Shown: positions 1-6,614 of the stretch, in pieces
Position numbering within the stretch: position 1 is the first letter of the stretch
Layout: every line of letters starts with the position of its first letter
Origin: Microbacteriaceae bacterium
Lineage (GTDB): Bacteria; Actinomycetota; Actinomycetes; Actinomycetales; Microbacteriaceae
DNA length: 9,423 nt
Direction: 5' to 3'
NCBI GenBank assembly: GCA_026785785.1
Contig: JAJAZI010000318.1
Span: 1 to 9,423, forward strand
Notes under the pieces: generated by a model
Told to the model about the DNA's origin: nothing
Seen by the model: only the letters and a program-made list of their open reading frames with translations
The model's database searches: none
Program-made: the position numbers and the translations under genes

Positions 1-1
1 C

Positions 2-451
2 GGCATCACCCGCGCCGCCCAGGCGGTGGGAATGCCCGTCGCGATCTCGTTCACGGTCGAGACCGACGGCCGGCTCGCGAGCGGGGAGAGTGTCAGCGAG
101 GCCATCGCCGCTGTGGACCTGGACTCCGGTTGGTACCCGGGCTACTACGGGCTCAACTGCACACACCCGGCGCACCTTGCCGAGGGTATGTGGGACGACG
201 AGGTGGTGCGCATGCGGGTCCGCGGCTTCCGCGCGAACGCCTCGAGCCGCAGCCACGCCGAACTCGACGAGTCCGAGACGCTCGATGACGGCAACCCCGA
301 GGAGCTCGGCCGTCAGCTCGGCGAGTTGCGGCGAACCAATCACCAGCTGGCGGTGCTCGGCGGATGCTGCGGATCCGACATCAGGCACATCGAAGCCATC
401 GGGCGCTCCGCCGTCGCCGCCGATTCGAGCATCGAGGCTGCCGCCGACTGA
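2..451 (+). CDS. Homocysteine S-methyltransferase family protein (3' part)
   Basis: The gene enters from the left edge; 149 C-terminal residues are visible, so the N-terminal half of the barrel is missing from view. Enzymes of this family (MmuM, BHMT, N-terminal part of MetH) move a methyl group from a donor such as S-methylmethionine to homocysteine, giving methionine, in the cytoplasm. Seen in the fragment: GLNCTHP (Cys at fragment residue 53) and GGCCGSD (Cys 122 and 123). These match the three cysteines that hold the catalytic zinc in this family. The stretch between them (FRANASSRSHAELDE) is also typical. The stop is TGA at 449-451. The methyl donor cannot be told from this part. No partner gene lies beside it: the next gene is convergent and unrelated. 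Confidence 0.9.
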   Translation, partial: GITRAAQAVGMPVAISFTVETDGRLASGESVSEAIAAVDLDSGWYPGYYGLNCTHPAHLAEGMWDDEVVRMRVRGFRANASSRSHAELDESETLDDGNPEELGRQLGELRRTNHQLAVLGGCCGSDIRHIEAIGRSAVAADSSIEAAAD

Positions 452-784
452 CCGGAGCCAGAACCGGGCACGAGTGCCGGCTGCCTGCGCTCGCAACCGG
501 GGAGCCTCGACCCAGGTGCCGGGCTATCTCTCAGCGACTGCGCGCCGGGCTCGCCGCGGCCATCCCGCTCGAGCTCCCGCTGTGCCAAGTGGGCGAGCTC
601 GCGCACGTAGGCCATGTCGACATCCGACCCTCGCCCGGTGGACGCCGCCAGCGCCGGCGCGGGATCGGTCGGGCGGGGAACGTGCCGGAGCGTGTTTCTT
701 CCTTGTTTACGACCCCCCGGTCCGACCAGTCGAGAAACTGATCGCTTCGTATTGACGCTTTTCGCGTCTGGGCGGGTTCCCGAA
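452..784. other. Convergent intergenic region, no convincing gene
   Basis: This stretch lies between the ends of two convergent genes. At 464-480, 12 bp after the methyltransferase stop, a GC-rich inverted repeat can form (arms CCGGGCA and TGCCGG around CGAG, one bulged G). At 754-768 a 5-bp stem (GACGC/GCGTC, loop TTTTC) sits about 16 bp beyond the ktrA stop. Either could help end transcription, but neither has a T-tract, so both are weak. A minus-strand reading from the ATG at 615 has about 24 codons with gene-like third positions (MAYVRELAHLAQRELERDG), then loses that bias and runs into the methyltransferase gene. It may be a relic or chance. Confidence 0.5.
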
Positions 785-1483
785 TCACCGCAGCTGGCTG
801 AACGCTTCCACTCGGTCGGGCTGGCCGGCAATCAAGATGATGTCGCCGGGCTCAAGCACGGTGTCGAGCGTCGTGTAGCTCCACCCCGTGCCCGGCCGCT
901 CGAACGCGGTGATGGTGACGCCGTGGTTCGCGCGCACCTTCGTCTCGCCAAGCGGCTTGCCGAGCACCGACGAGGGCGGCGTGGTCTTGACGATGGCGAA
1001 GTTCTTGCCGACCTCGATGTAGTCCTGCATCGCGCCGCGCACCAAGTGCGCGACCCTCTTGCCCATGTCCTTCTCGGGGTAGACCACGTGGTGCACGCCG
1101 AGCTGGGTGAGGATCTCGCCGTGCTGGTCGGTCACCGCCTTCGCCCACACGGTCGGCACCTTGAGCTTGAGAACGAGCGCGGTGGTGAGGATGCTGGCCT
1201 GAAGGTCGCCGCCGATCGCCACGACGACGCGTTCGAACTCCGGCACCCCCAGCTGCTCGAGCGTCTCCGCCTTGGTCGAGTCGGCGCGCACGACGTGCGT
1301 GAGCAGCCCGTTGTGGTTCTGCACGATGTCTTCGCGGTCGTCGATGCCGAGCACCTCGGTTCCGCTGGCCATCAGCTCGAGGGCGAGGGCGCTGCCGAAC
1401 CGGCCGAGCCCGATGACCGCGACGGCCCCCGCCTCCGCAATGCGGTTGGGGTGGTTGCGGGAGAAGAGCGTGAACTTATCCAA
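785..1483 (-). CDS. ktrA: KtrA/TrkA-type potassium channel regulatory subunit (RCK)
   Basis: 232 aa, close to the usual length of about 220 for single-RCK KtrA proteins. It is the cytoplasmic gating ring that binds nucleotide and opens or closes the membrane subunit encoded just upstream (KtrB). The N-terminal RCK_N Rossmann fold is clear: AVIGLGRFG at about 22-30 is the dinucleotide-binding glycine loop, and the acidic IDDRED at 47-52 ends the second strand, where the nucleotide ribose binds. RCK_C covers about 155-232 (FAIVKT near 162-167, EPGDIILIAG at 211-220); in related KtrA proteins this domain binds ligands such as c-di-AMP, not shown here. The start is TTG at 1481-1483, chosen because GAGAGG lies 7 nt upstream and because the protein then begins a normal distance before the glycine loop. 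It overlaps the end of ktrB by 8 nt, suggesting translational coupling. Confidence 0.93.
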   Translation of the reverse strand: MDKFTLFSRNHPNRIAEAGAVAVIGLGRFGSALALELMASGTEVLGIDDREDIVQNHNGLLTHVVRADSTKAETLEQLGVPEFERVVVAIGGDLQASILTTALVLKLKVPTVWAKAVTDQHGEILTQLGVHHVVYPEKDMGKRVAHLVRGAMQDYIEVGKNFAIVKTTPPSSVLGKPLGETKVRANHGVTITAFERPGTGWSYTTLDTVLEPGDIILIAGQPDRVEAFSQLR

Positions 1484-2840
1484 TGATGGGCCTCTCTTGC
1501 GGGAACTCGTAGGTAATGCGGCGCTCGCGCAGAGCGATCGACGATGCGAACGTGATCGGCCCGAGCCGTCCGATGAACATCAGCAGCACGAGGATCAGCT
1601 GGCCCGCCGGCGGCAGGTCGGCGGTGATGCCCGTCGACATGCCGACGGTGCCGAACGCGGAGACGACCTCGAACAGCAGTCGGTCGAGGCCGAAGTCGGT
1701 CATGAGCATCAGCGCGGTCGTGGCGGCGACGACGACGGCGACGGCGAGCAGCACGACCGTGATCGCCTGGCGGTGCACGGCCCGCGACAGCCGCTTGCCG
1801 AACACGTTGACGGCGCCATCGCCGCGGAGCTCGGTAACGATGATGAAGAACAGCACCGCGAAGGTGGTGATCTTGATGCCGCCGGCCGTGCCGGCCGGTC
1901 CACCGCCGATCAGCATGAGCGCATCCATGCCGAGCCAGCTCGCCGGGTCCATCGCCCCGGTGTCAATCGAGTTGAACCCGGCCGTCCGCGTCTGCACCGA
2001 GGTGAAGAATCCGGCCAGCAGCTTGCCTGGCCAGTCCAGGGGGCCGAGCGTCGCCGGATTGTTCCACTCGATGGCCGTGATGTAGACCCAGCCGGTCACG
2101 AGCAGCACGAGCGTGCCGGCGACGACGATGCGCGTGTTCATGGTCCATTTGAGCGTGCGGCCCAGGTGCTTGCGGAGCTGCATGATGACGGGAAATCCGA
2201 GGCCGCCGATGATGATCGCGGCGCAGATCGGCAGGCAGATGAACGGATCGGTCGCGTACTGCATGAGGCTGTCGCTGAACAGCGCGAACCCGGCGTTGTT
2301 GAATGACGACACGGCGTGGAAGACGCCGAGCCACGCCGCGCGCCCGATCGGTTCGCCGTAGCCGATCGAGAACCGCAGGGTGAGCATCACGGCGACGACC
2401 ACCTCGACGACGAGGGAGATGCGGATGACGCCCAGCACGAGTCCGCCGACGTCGTCGAGCCCCATGCTGTGTACCTCCGCCGCGGTCGTGACCTTGGCGC
2501 GCAGCGACATGCGCCGCACGACAGCGAGGCCGATCACCGACGCGAAGGCCATGATGCCGAATCCGCCGATCTGGATCAGCGCGAGGATCACGACCTGGCC
2601 GAACGGCGTCCAGTAGGTGGCGGTGTCGACGACGACGTGGCCCGTGACGCACACGGCGGACGTCGCGGTGAACAGCGCCTCGAGGAAGCTCGCGCCTCCG
2701 GGACCGACGCGCGCGATCGGCAGCATGAGGATGCCGGTTCCGATGAGGATCGTCGCGGCGAACCCGGCCATTACGACCTGCGCCGGGTGCAGGCGGCGGC
2801 GCCTCATCGAGACACGCTCCATCCGGGGCCGCAATTGCAC
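1476..2840 (-). CDS. ktrB: KtrB/TrkH-type potassium uptake channel subunit
   Basis: 454-aa integral membrane protein that carries potassium into the cell, gated by the KtrA ring encoded by the next gene. It has the fourfold repeat of two helices around a pore loop seen in the Trk/Ktr/HKT family. The four filter segments are visible with their glycines: SAVCVTGHV (61-69), SSFNNAGFA (178-186), TRTAGFNS (284-291) and SAFGTVGMSTG (394-404). The glycine-rich GGGPAGTAGGIK (312-323) matches the gating loop below the pore in KtrB. The stop (TAA) lies inside the start of ktrA. The GTG start at 2840 is preferred because a -10-like box lies 6 nt away, which would make the message leaderless. ATG at 2807 is a real alternative: it has GGAG 9 nt upstream and would give 443 aa starting MRRRRLHPAQ. 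Whether the system is coupled to sodium cannot be told. Confidence 0.95.
   Translation of the reverse strand: MQLRPRMERVSMRRRRLHPAQVVMAGFAATILIGTGILMLPIARVGPGGASFLEALFTATSAVCVTGHVVVDTATYWTPFGQVVILALIQIGGFGIMAFASVIGLAVVRRMSLRAKVTTAAEVHSMGLDDVGGLVLGVIRISLVVEVVVAVMLTLRFSIGYGEPIGRAAWLGVFHAVSSFNNAGFALFSDSLMQYATDPFICLPICAAIIIGGLGFPVIMQLRKHLGRTLKWTMNTRIVVAGTLVLLVTGWVYITAIEWNNPATLGPLDWPGKLLAGFFTSVQTRTAGFNSIDTGAMDPASWLGMDALMLIGGGPAGTAGGIKITTFAVLFFIIVTELRGDGAVNVFGKRLSRAVHRQAITVVLLAVAVVVAATTALMLMTDFGLDRLLFEVVSAFGTVGMSTGITADLPPAGQLILVLLMFIGRLGPITFASSIALRERRITYEFPQERPIIG
1491..1496 (-). promoter_or_regulatory. Ribosome binding site that decides the TTG start of ktrA
   Basis: Read on the minus strand this is GAGAGG, 7 nt before the TTG codon and inside the last codons of ktrB. 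No ATG or GTG in this frame is placed as well, so the site supports TTG as the true start and re-initiation after ktrB. Confidence 0.6.
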
Positions 2841-2846
2841 TCGATC

Positions 2847-2852
2847 ACACTA
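2847..2852 (-). promoter_or_regulatory. -10 box of the ktrB-ktrA operon
   Basis: On the minus strand this reads TAGTGT, followed by 6 nt and then the GTG start of ktrB. That distance puts the transcription start on or next to the start codon, as in leaderless actinobacterial messages. No good -35 box is seen. Confidence 0.45.
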
Positions 2853-2891
2853 CGCCCGCAGACGCCCGAGGCTTGTCCGGCACGATCAACC

Positions 2892-2897
2892 TAGGCT
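2892..2897 (+). promoter_or_regulatory. -10 box of pip
   Basis: TAGGCT lies exactly 6 nt before the ATG of pip, the same layout as for the divergent ktrB. A TTGTCC at 2873-2878 is only 13 nt upstream of the box, too close for a normal -35. No Shine-Dalgarno sequence precedes the ATG, which fits leaderless translation. Confidence 0.5.
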
Positions 2898-2903
2898 GGG
2901 CCG

Positions 2904-3863
2904 ATGCGCACCTACTACCCCGAGATCGAACCACACGACTCCGGCCTGCTCGAGGTCGGCGACGGACAGAGCCTGTACTGGGAGACATCCGGCAACCCGC
3001 AGGGCAAGCCCGTCGTGTTCCTGCACGGCGGCCCGGGCGGAGCGGTCGGGCCCAAGCACCGCCGGGTGTTCGACCCCGAAAAGTACCGCATCATCCTGTT
3101 CGATCAGCGGGGGTCGGGCCAGAGCGTGCCGCACGCGAGCGAGCCGGGCTACGACCTCCGTGTCAACACAACCTGGCACCTCGTCGCCGACATCGAGCGG
3201 TTGCGCGAGCACCTCGGGGTCGACCGCTGGCAGGTCTTCGGCGGAAGCTGGGGCAGCACCCTGGCGCTCGCCTACGCCCAGACACATCCGGATCGGGTCA
3301 CCGAGCTCGTGCTGCGCGGCATCTTCACCCTGCGCGAGACCGAACTCGACTGGTTCTACGAAGGCCCGGCCGGGCAGATCTTCCCGGATGTCTGGGAGCG
3401 CTACGCCGCGCAGGTGCCCGGCGGGCAGCGCGGTGGCTATATCGACGCGTACCACGCGCTGCTCAACGACCCCGATCCGGCCGTGCACGAGCCGGCTGCG
3501 GTGGCGTGGTCGACCTGGGAGGCGAGCGCGATCACCCTGCTGCCGCAGCCCGAGACCGTGGCCGTCTTCTCCGACCCCCGGTTCGCGCTGGCGTTCGCGC
3601 GCATCGAGAACCACTACTTCGTCAACAAGGGCTGGATGGCCGACGGCCAGCTGATCGCGGGGGCGCACCTGCTGCGCGACATCCCCGCTGTCATCGTGCA
3701 GGGCCGCTACGACATCTGCACCCCTCCCGTTACCGCGTGGGACCTGCACCGGGCCTGGCCAGAGGCCGAATTTCACATGATCCCCGACGCGGGGCACTCG
3801 TTCGACGAGCCCGGCATCCTGTCGGCGCTGATCGAAGCGACGGACGGTTTCGCGGGCCGCTGA
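2904..3863 (+). CDS. pip: Proline iminopeptidase (alpha/beta hydrolase)
   Basis: 319 aa, the usual size for bacterial prolyl aminopeptidases (peptidase family S33), cytoplasmic enzymes that remove N-terminal proline from peptides. Seen: the oxyanion-hole motif HGGPGG (41-46), DQRGSGQS (67-74), the nucleophile elbow GGSWGS (113-118, Ser115), the acid in GRYDICTP (Asp270) and the catalytic histidine in DAGHSF (His298). The complete triad and these exact motifs separate it from generic hydrolases. The ATG at 2904 is placed 6 nt after a TAGGCT box and gives the family's normal N-terminus (MRTYYPEIEPHDSGLLEV). There is no signal peptide. It stands alone: divergent from ktrB, and followed by a repeat-rich gap. 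An 11-bp direct repeat (GACGGTTTCGC, at 3843 and 3862) straddles its stop codon. Confidence 0.95.
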   Translation: MRTYYPEIEPHDSGLLEVGDGQSLYWETSGNPQGKPVVFLHGGPGGAVGPKHRRVFDPEKYRIILFDQRGSGQSVPHASEPGYDLRVNTTWHLVADIERLREHLGVDRWQVFGGSWGSTLALAYAQTHPDRVTELVLRGIFTLRETELDWFYEGPAGQIFPDVWERYAAQVPGGQRGGYIDAYHALLNDPDPAVHEPAAVAWSTWEASAITLLPQPETVAVFSDPRFALAFARIENHYFVNKGWMADGQLIAGAHLLRDIPAVIVQGRYDICTPPVTAWDLHRAWPEAEFHMIPDAGHSFDEPGILSALIEATDGFAGR

Positions 3864-3870
3864 CGGTTTC

Positions 3871-3999
3871 GCCTGTCCATCATTCAGGAGTTGGGCGGCG
3901 GGAGCCTGTTCATCATTCAGGAGTTGGGCGGCGGGGGCCTGTTCATCATTCAGGAGTTGGGCGGGAGACGCCCCTCAACATTCAGGAGTCGGCGAAGGG
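3871..3999 (+). repeat. 33-bp tandem repeat array, right-pointing (3 copies + 1 degraded)
   Basis: Copies begin at 3871, 3904 and 3937, each 33 bp. The core TCATCATTCAGGAGTTGGGC (the first copy has CC in place of TC at its start) is followed by a GC-rich linker with GGCGGG and GCCTG. The fourth unit from 3970 is degraded but keeps ACATTCAGGAGT with one base lost. Within a unit CCTG and CAGG can pair around nine bases. There is no unique spacer between units, so it is a tandem array and not CRISPR. Confidence 0.85.
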
Positions 4000-4075
4000 A
4001 ATCCGCTCCGAGCCGGGGAGGGCAACGGCCAGAACGACGGATGCTGGACCGATTGCCGTCGCCCCGCTTCTAGGC

Positions 4076-4141
4076 TCCTGAATGATGAAAGCAGGGTGAG
4101 GCCCACACTCCTGAATGATGAAAGCCGGGTGAGGCCCAATC
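4076..4141 (-). repeat. 33-bp tandem repeat array, left-pointing (2 copies)
   Basis: Two 33-bp units start at 4076 and 4109 and differ at very few positions. Each begins CTCCTGAATGATGAA, the exact reverse complement of the core TTCATCATTCAGGAG of the left array. The remaining 18 bp (AGCAGGGTGAGGCCCACA in the first unit) differ from the left-array linker. The two arrays thus share core and period but not linker, and face each other across 85 bp. Confidence 0.85.
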
Positions 4142-4235
4142 GTCAGCGTGACACCACGTCCTCACGCCCGTACCCCGTCCGACCCCACGGCATCCGCCTC
4201 GAGGCAACCCCTTTTTTGCCGCAGAGTCCCCGAGT

Positions 4236-4252
4236 TACCATTCCGCGAGGAG
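4236..4252 (+). promoter_or_regulatory. Possible -10 box and RBS of the DUF1918 gene
   Basis: TACCAT (4236-4241) could be a -10 box, putting the transcript start near 4248. AGGAG (4248-4252) is a good ribosome site, 9 nt before ATG 4262. That spacing favours 4262 over the in-frame ATGs at 4253 and 4256, which lie too close to the site. Confidence 0.4.
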
Positions 4253-4261
4253 ATGATGCAG

Positions 4262-4453
4262 ATGCGCGCACAGGCAGGTGAGCGGATTGTGATCCGAGGC
4301 AGGACGGTTGAGTCCCCGGACCGGCACGGAGAGATTCTTGAGGTGCGTGGCAGCGAGGGATCCGCGCCGTACCTCGTGCGATTCGATGACGGACACGAGG
4401 CGCTCGTGTTTCCCGGTGGCGACACCATTATCGAGCGGCCAAACAAGAGCTGA
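4262..4453 (+). CDS. DUF1918 domain small protein
   Basis: 63 aa, the whole of it one DUF1918 domain, a small beta-rich family common in actinobacteria whose function is not established. Features seen: MRAQAGERIVIRGRTV at the start, PDRHGEILEVRG (19-30), PYLVRFDDGHEALVFPG (36-52). This pattern of G-x-I/V-hydrophobic strands and the closing DGHE...FPG is the family signature. The frame is open further upstream, to 4148, but those residues are not family-like; the AGGAG before 4262 and the normal length settle the start. No membrane segment or signal peptide. It is followed immediately by a decayed gene fragment on the same strand. Confidence 0.88.
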   Translation: MRAQAGERIVIRGRTVESPDRHGEILEVRGSEGSAPYLVRFDDGHEALVFPGGDTIIERPNKS

Positions 4454-4456
4454 GCG

Positions 4457-4664
4457 ACACGCAAGCTGAGAGGAGCGGGATCGCTCGGCATCATCCCGCC
4501 GATCGAGGGGCTCGAGGGCACCCCCTTCGACTCCTGTCTCCTGCCGGGGCTGATGCTGCTCATCGGCGGCGACGTCGTCGGCGGCCACCCACGCCCTCGC
4601 GTTCGTGCTCCTGGTGCGCCGGTCGACGTGGGCGCTCGCCGAATCCGCCGTTGCCAGCTGGTGA
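4457..4664 (+). pseudogene. Frameshifted remnant of a small membrane-protein gene
   Basis: In the frame of base 4478 the sequence reads GSLGIIPPIEGLEGTPFDSC then LLPGLMLLIGG, which resembles the middle of small actinobacterial integral membrane proteins of the type G-T-P-F-x-x-Y-x-x-P-G-L-x-L-L-V-V-V-G-G. That frame then turns into arginine- and proline-rich noise. One base over, from 4587, the reading continues as THALAFVLLVRRSTWALAES up to TGA at 4662, which is what should follow in that family (a helix, then RRSRWA). So a shift of +1 or -2 lies between about 4570 and 4586. The start codon region is missing and the last helix is cut off. I recognise the family pattern from memory only; no name is attached. 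Boundaries are approximate. Confidence 0.6.
4475..4499 (+). terminator. Possible hairpin terminator after the DUF1918 gene
   Basis: Perfect 7-bp arms GCGGGAT and ATCCCGC around an 11-nt loop, 21 nt after the DUF1918 stop. There is no T-tract, and the site lies inside the gene remnant, so it may be chance. Confidence 0.2.
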
Positions 4665-4682
4665 GCACCACCTCGCCAGCTC

Positions 4683-6098
4683 CTACGCCCGCGCGCCCTG
4701 GGCCGGAGTGCGCGGCATCGCGATGACCGCGACGGCCGTCGCGGCCGCTGCGATGACCACGGCGAGGAAGACCGCCGATGACGCGGTCGTGATCGTCTCA
4801 GCATCCATTCCGGAACCCCCGGATGCGGCGAAGATGGCGTTCGCGACGGCGCCGAAGATCGCGACGCCGATCGCGCTGCCGATCGAGCGGGAGAACAGGC
4901 TCGCGCCGGTCACGACGCCCCTCTGGTTCCACTCGACGCTCGACTGGGCGGCGATGAGGGTCGGGGTGGCGACGAGGCCGAGTCCCAAACCGATGAGGAA
5001 GCAGCTCGCCGCGACGATGACCAGGCTCGGCTCGCCCGCGAATGCCGCGAGCATGACCGCGCCCGCGACCACGACGACCATTCCGATGAGCGCTGTGTTG
5101 CGGAACCCGATGCGCAAGTAGAAGCGTCCGGACAGCGATGCCGAGATCGGCCAGCCGATCGTCAGCGCGGCGAGGGCGAGCCCCGCGACGAGCGGCGACA
5201 CCTCGAGGGAGCCTTCGAGGTAGGTGGGCACGTACGAGGTGAGGCCGATCAGGATCGCGCCGACGCCGAGCCCGACCAGTGCCGTGGTCAGCAGCAGCCT
5301 GCGGGAGAAGACCCAGAGCGGCAGGATCGGCTCGGCGGCGCGGGTCTCGGCCAGCACGAAGCATCCGAGCAGGATCCCGCCGACGACGAACGCCCCGATG
5401 CTCAACGGGGAATCCCAAGCCCACGCGTGCCCACCCTCGAGGATGCCGAGGATGAGCAGACTGAGCGAACTCGTGAGCAGCACCGCGCCGAGGTAGTCGA
5501 CGCGATGCGCACGCGGCTCGATTCGCTCGTGCAGGGTGCGCAGGATCATCCATCCGGCGATGATGCAGAGCGGGATGTTTATGAAGAAAATCCAGCGCCA
5601 GGACAGGAACACCGAGAACAGCCCGCCCAGGGTCGGGCCGACAACCGAGGAGATCGCCCAGACGCTCGCGAGGTAGCCCTGCACCTTCGCCCGCTCGGCA
5701 ATACTGTAGATGTCGCCCACAATCGTGATCGCCGTCGGCTGTACTGCGCCGGCCCCGAGGCCCTGCACGGCACGGAACGCGATGAGGGCCGGCATGCTCC
5801 AGGCGAGTCCGCAGAGGATCGAGCCGAGCAGGAAGAGCGCGATGCCGAAGATGACGATGGGCTTGCGGCCGACCACGTCGGAAAGCTTGGCGTAGATGGG
5901 CACCGAGACGGCCTGTGCGAGCAGGTAGATGGAGAACAGCCACGGGAACTGGGCGAACCCGCCGAGGTCGCCGACGATGGAGGTGATCGCGGTCGCGAGG
6001 ATCGTCGCGTCGATGGCAACGAGTCCGGTCGTCATCATGATCGCGATGAGGATCGGGCCGCGCTCGGACCGGAATCCCACGTCAGCTCTGCTCGTCAC
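4683..6098 (-). CDS. MFS exporter, DHA2 (EmrB/QacA-like, 14 TM) type
   Basis: 471-aa inner-membrane transporter, probably a proton-driven drug or metabolite exporter; the substrate cannot be read from sequence. Family signs: an acid in helix 1 (GLVAIDATILATAIT, Asp30), motif A after helix 2 (KLSDVVGRKP, 71-80), motif B (FRAVQGLGAGAVQP, 108-121, Arg109), and motif C-like GPTLGGLFS (154-162) followed by SWRWIFFINIP (166-176), which is typical of DHA2 members. Hydrophobic segments continue to about 462, consistent with 14 helices and the family's usual 470-510 residues. The GTG start at 6096-6098 has GGAG 8 nt upstream. The stop is TAG. It lies 85 bp downstream of a small membrane-protein gene on the same strand. 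No regulator gene is adjacent. Confidence 0.92.
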   Translation of the reverse strand: MTSRADVGFRSERGPILIAIMMTTGLVAIDATILATAITSIVGDLGGFAQFPWLFSIYLLAQAVSVPIYAKLSDVVGRKPIVIFGIALFLLGSILCGLAWSMPALIAFRAVQGLGAGAVQPTAITIVGDIYSIAERAKVQGYLASVWAISSVVGPTLGGLFSVFLSWRWIFFINIPLCIIAGWMILRTLHERIEPRAHRVDYLGAVLLTSSLSLLILGILEGGHAWAWDSPLSIGAFVVGGILLGCFVLAETRAAEPILPLWVFSRRLLLTTALVGLGVGAILIGLTSYVPTYLEGSLEVSPLVAGLALAALTIGWPISASLSGRFYLRIGFRNTALIGMVVVVAGAVMLAAFAGEPSLVIVAASCFLIGLGLGLVATPTLIAAQSSVEWNQRGVVTGASLFSRSIGSAIGVAIFGAVANAIFAASGGSGMDAETITTASSAVFLAVVIAAAATAVAVIAMPRTPAQGARA

Positions 6099-6183
6099 CG
6101 CGTGGTCTCCGTCACTGGACCATCCTCGCTTACCTTCCTGACCGGGAGGAGTGGGAGGGGCCTGTGCGAGTCTCGGTGTGGGC

Positions 6184-6513
6184 TCAGAGGCGGAAGAGGA
6201 ACTCTTCCGCCCAGAGAAAGACCATGATCGCCGTCATGGCTGCCGTCACGAGGACCACGACGGGGCTGCGGTCCCGCCGCAGCAGGATCGCGGCGATGCC
6301 GAGTGCGGCAGAGGCCACGACGCACGGAATCGTCAGGAACACCGCGTCGCTCGTGCTCACGACATAGGAACTCTCGAAGAGGCGGATCGCGAGGCCGGTG
6401 CCGAGGCTCGCGATCGGGGCGACAAACAGGACAAGACCTGCGAGGCCGACGCTCCACCAGCCGAGCCTCGACCGCGGCCGCATCCGTTTGCGAAGAGTGG
6501 AAATTGCCGTCAT
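6184..6513 (-). CDS. Hypothetical three-helix membrane protein
   Basis: 109 aa; I do not recognise the family. A basic N-terminus (LRKRMRPRSR, 7-16) is followed by three hydrophobic segments at about 19-46, 57-78 and 84-103, and a short acidic-aromatic tail (WAEEFLFRL). By the positive-inside rule the N-terminus should be cytoplasmic, and so should the RRDR loop at 79-82. The ATG at 6511-6513 has GGAG 7 nt upstream and codon use is gene-like, so I consider it real. It precedes the MFS exporter gene by 85 bp on the same strand; whether they share a transcript is open. Confidence 0.75.
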   Translation of the reverse strand: MTAISTLRKRMRPRSRLGWWSVGLAGLVLFVAPIASLGTGLAIRLFESSYVVSTSDAVFLTIPCVVASAALGIAAILLRRDRSPVVVLVTAAMTAIMVFLWAEEFLFRL

Positions 6514-6568
6514 CGCGCCGCTCCATTCGTCGTTGAATGTGCTGTGACCTCGGATGCTGTGAGGTGCA

Positions 6569-6610
6569 GTGCTGGGACTCCCGGCGGTGCTGGGACTCCG
6601 GGCGGTGCTG
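6569..6610. repeat. 18-bp tandem repeat, two copies plus a partial
   Basis: GTGCTGGGACTCCCGGCG at 6569-6586 is followed directly by GTGCTGGGACTCCGGGCG at 6587-6604 (one mismatch) and by GTGCTG at 6605-6610. It lies between the 26-aa peptide gene and the 109-aa membrane protein gene. Confidence 0.7.
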
Positions 6611-6614
6611 CGCG

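Larger units (their letters stand above)
3864..4261. other. Gene-free interval carrying the 33-bp repeat arrays
   Basis: About 400 bp between pip and the DUF1918 gene. It holds a right-pointing repeat array (3871-3999), an 85-bp unique middle (about 3991-4075), a left-pointing array (4076-4141), and about 95 bp leading to the promoter of the next gene. Open frames through the arrays merely translate the repeat (units like LFIIQELGGGG or VHHSGVGRRGP, 11 residues because 33 is a multiple of 3), and they differ in every frame. I therefore do not call a protein here. Confidence 0.6.

Noticed and set aside
614..1486. 290-codon open frame on the plus strand
   Set aside because: It is the complement of ktrA, rich in Arg/His/Asp as expected for an antisense frame in high-GC DNA, with no domain pattern; the RCK motifs are on the other strand.
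1272..2306. 344-codon open frame on the plus strand
   Set aside because: Antisense to ktrB-ktrA; its composition is that of a shadow frame and the channel motifs on the minus strand are unmistakable.
2886..3797. 303-codon open frame on the minus strand
   Set aside because: Antisense to pip, which has the full catalytic triad on the plus strand.
3871..3999. CRISPR array
   Set aside because: Units follow each other at 33 bp with near-identical sequence throughout; there are no unique spacers, no leader and no cas gene in the window.
3891..4073. 60-residue repeat protein (LFIIQELGGGG units)
   Set aside because: It is only the translation of the DNA repeat, other frames are also open, the start would be TTG directly touching its supposed ribosome site, and the non-repeat part is Arg-rich noise.
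4148..4261. Longer N-terminus for the DUF1918 protein
   Set aside because: The extra 38 residues do not look like the family, and AGGAG is spaced correctly only for ATG 4262.
6099..6183. Tiny upstream frame (ATG GTC CAG TGA) before the MFS gene
   Set aside because: A three-codon frame is too short to separate from chance, and nothing else supports leader-peptide control.
5427..6227. 266-codon open frame on the plus strand
   Set aside because: Antisense to the MFS exporter, with Asp/Glu/Arg/His-rich shadow composition.
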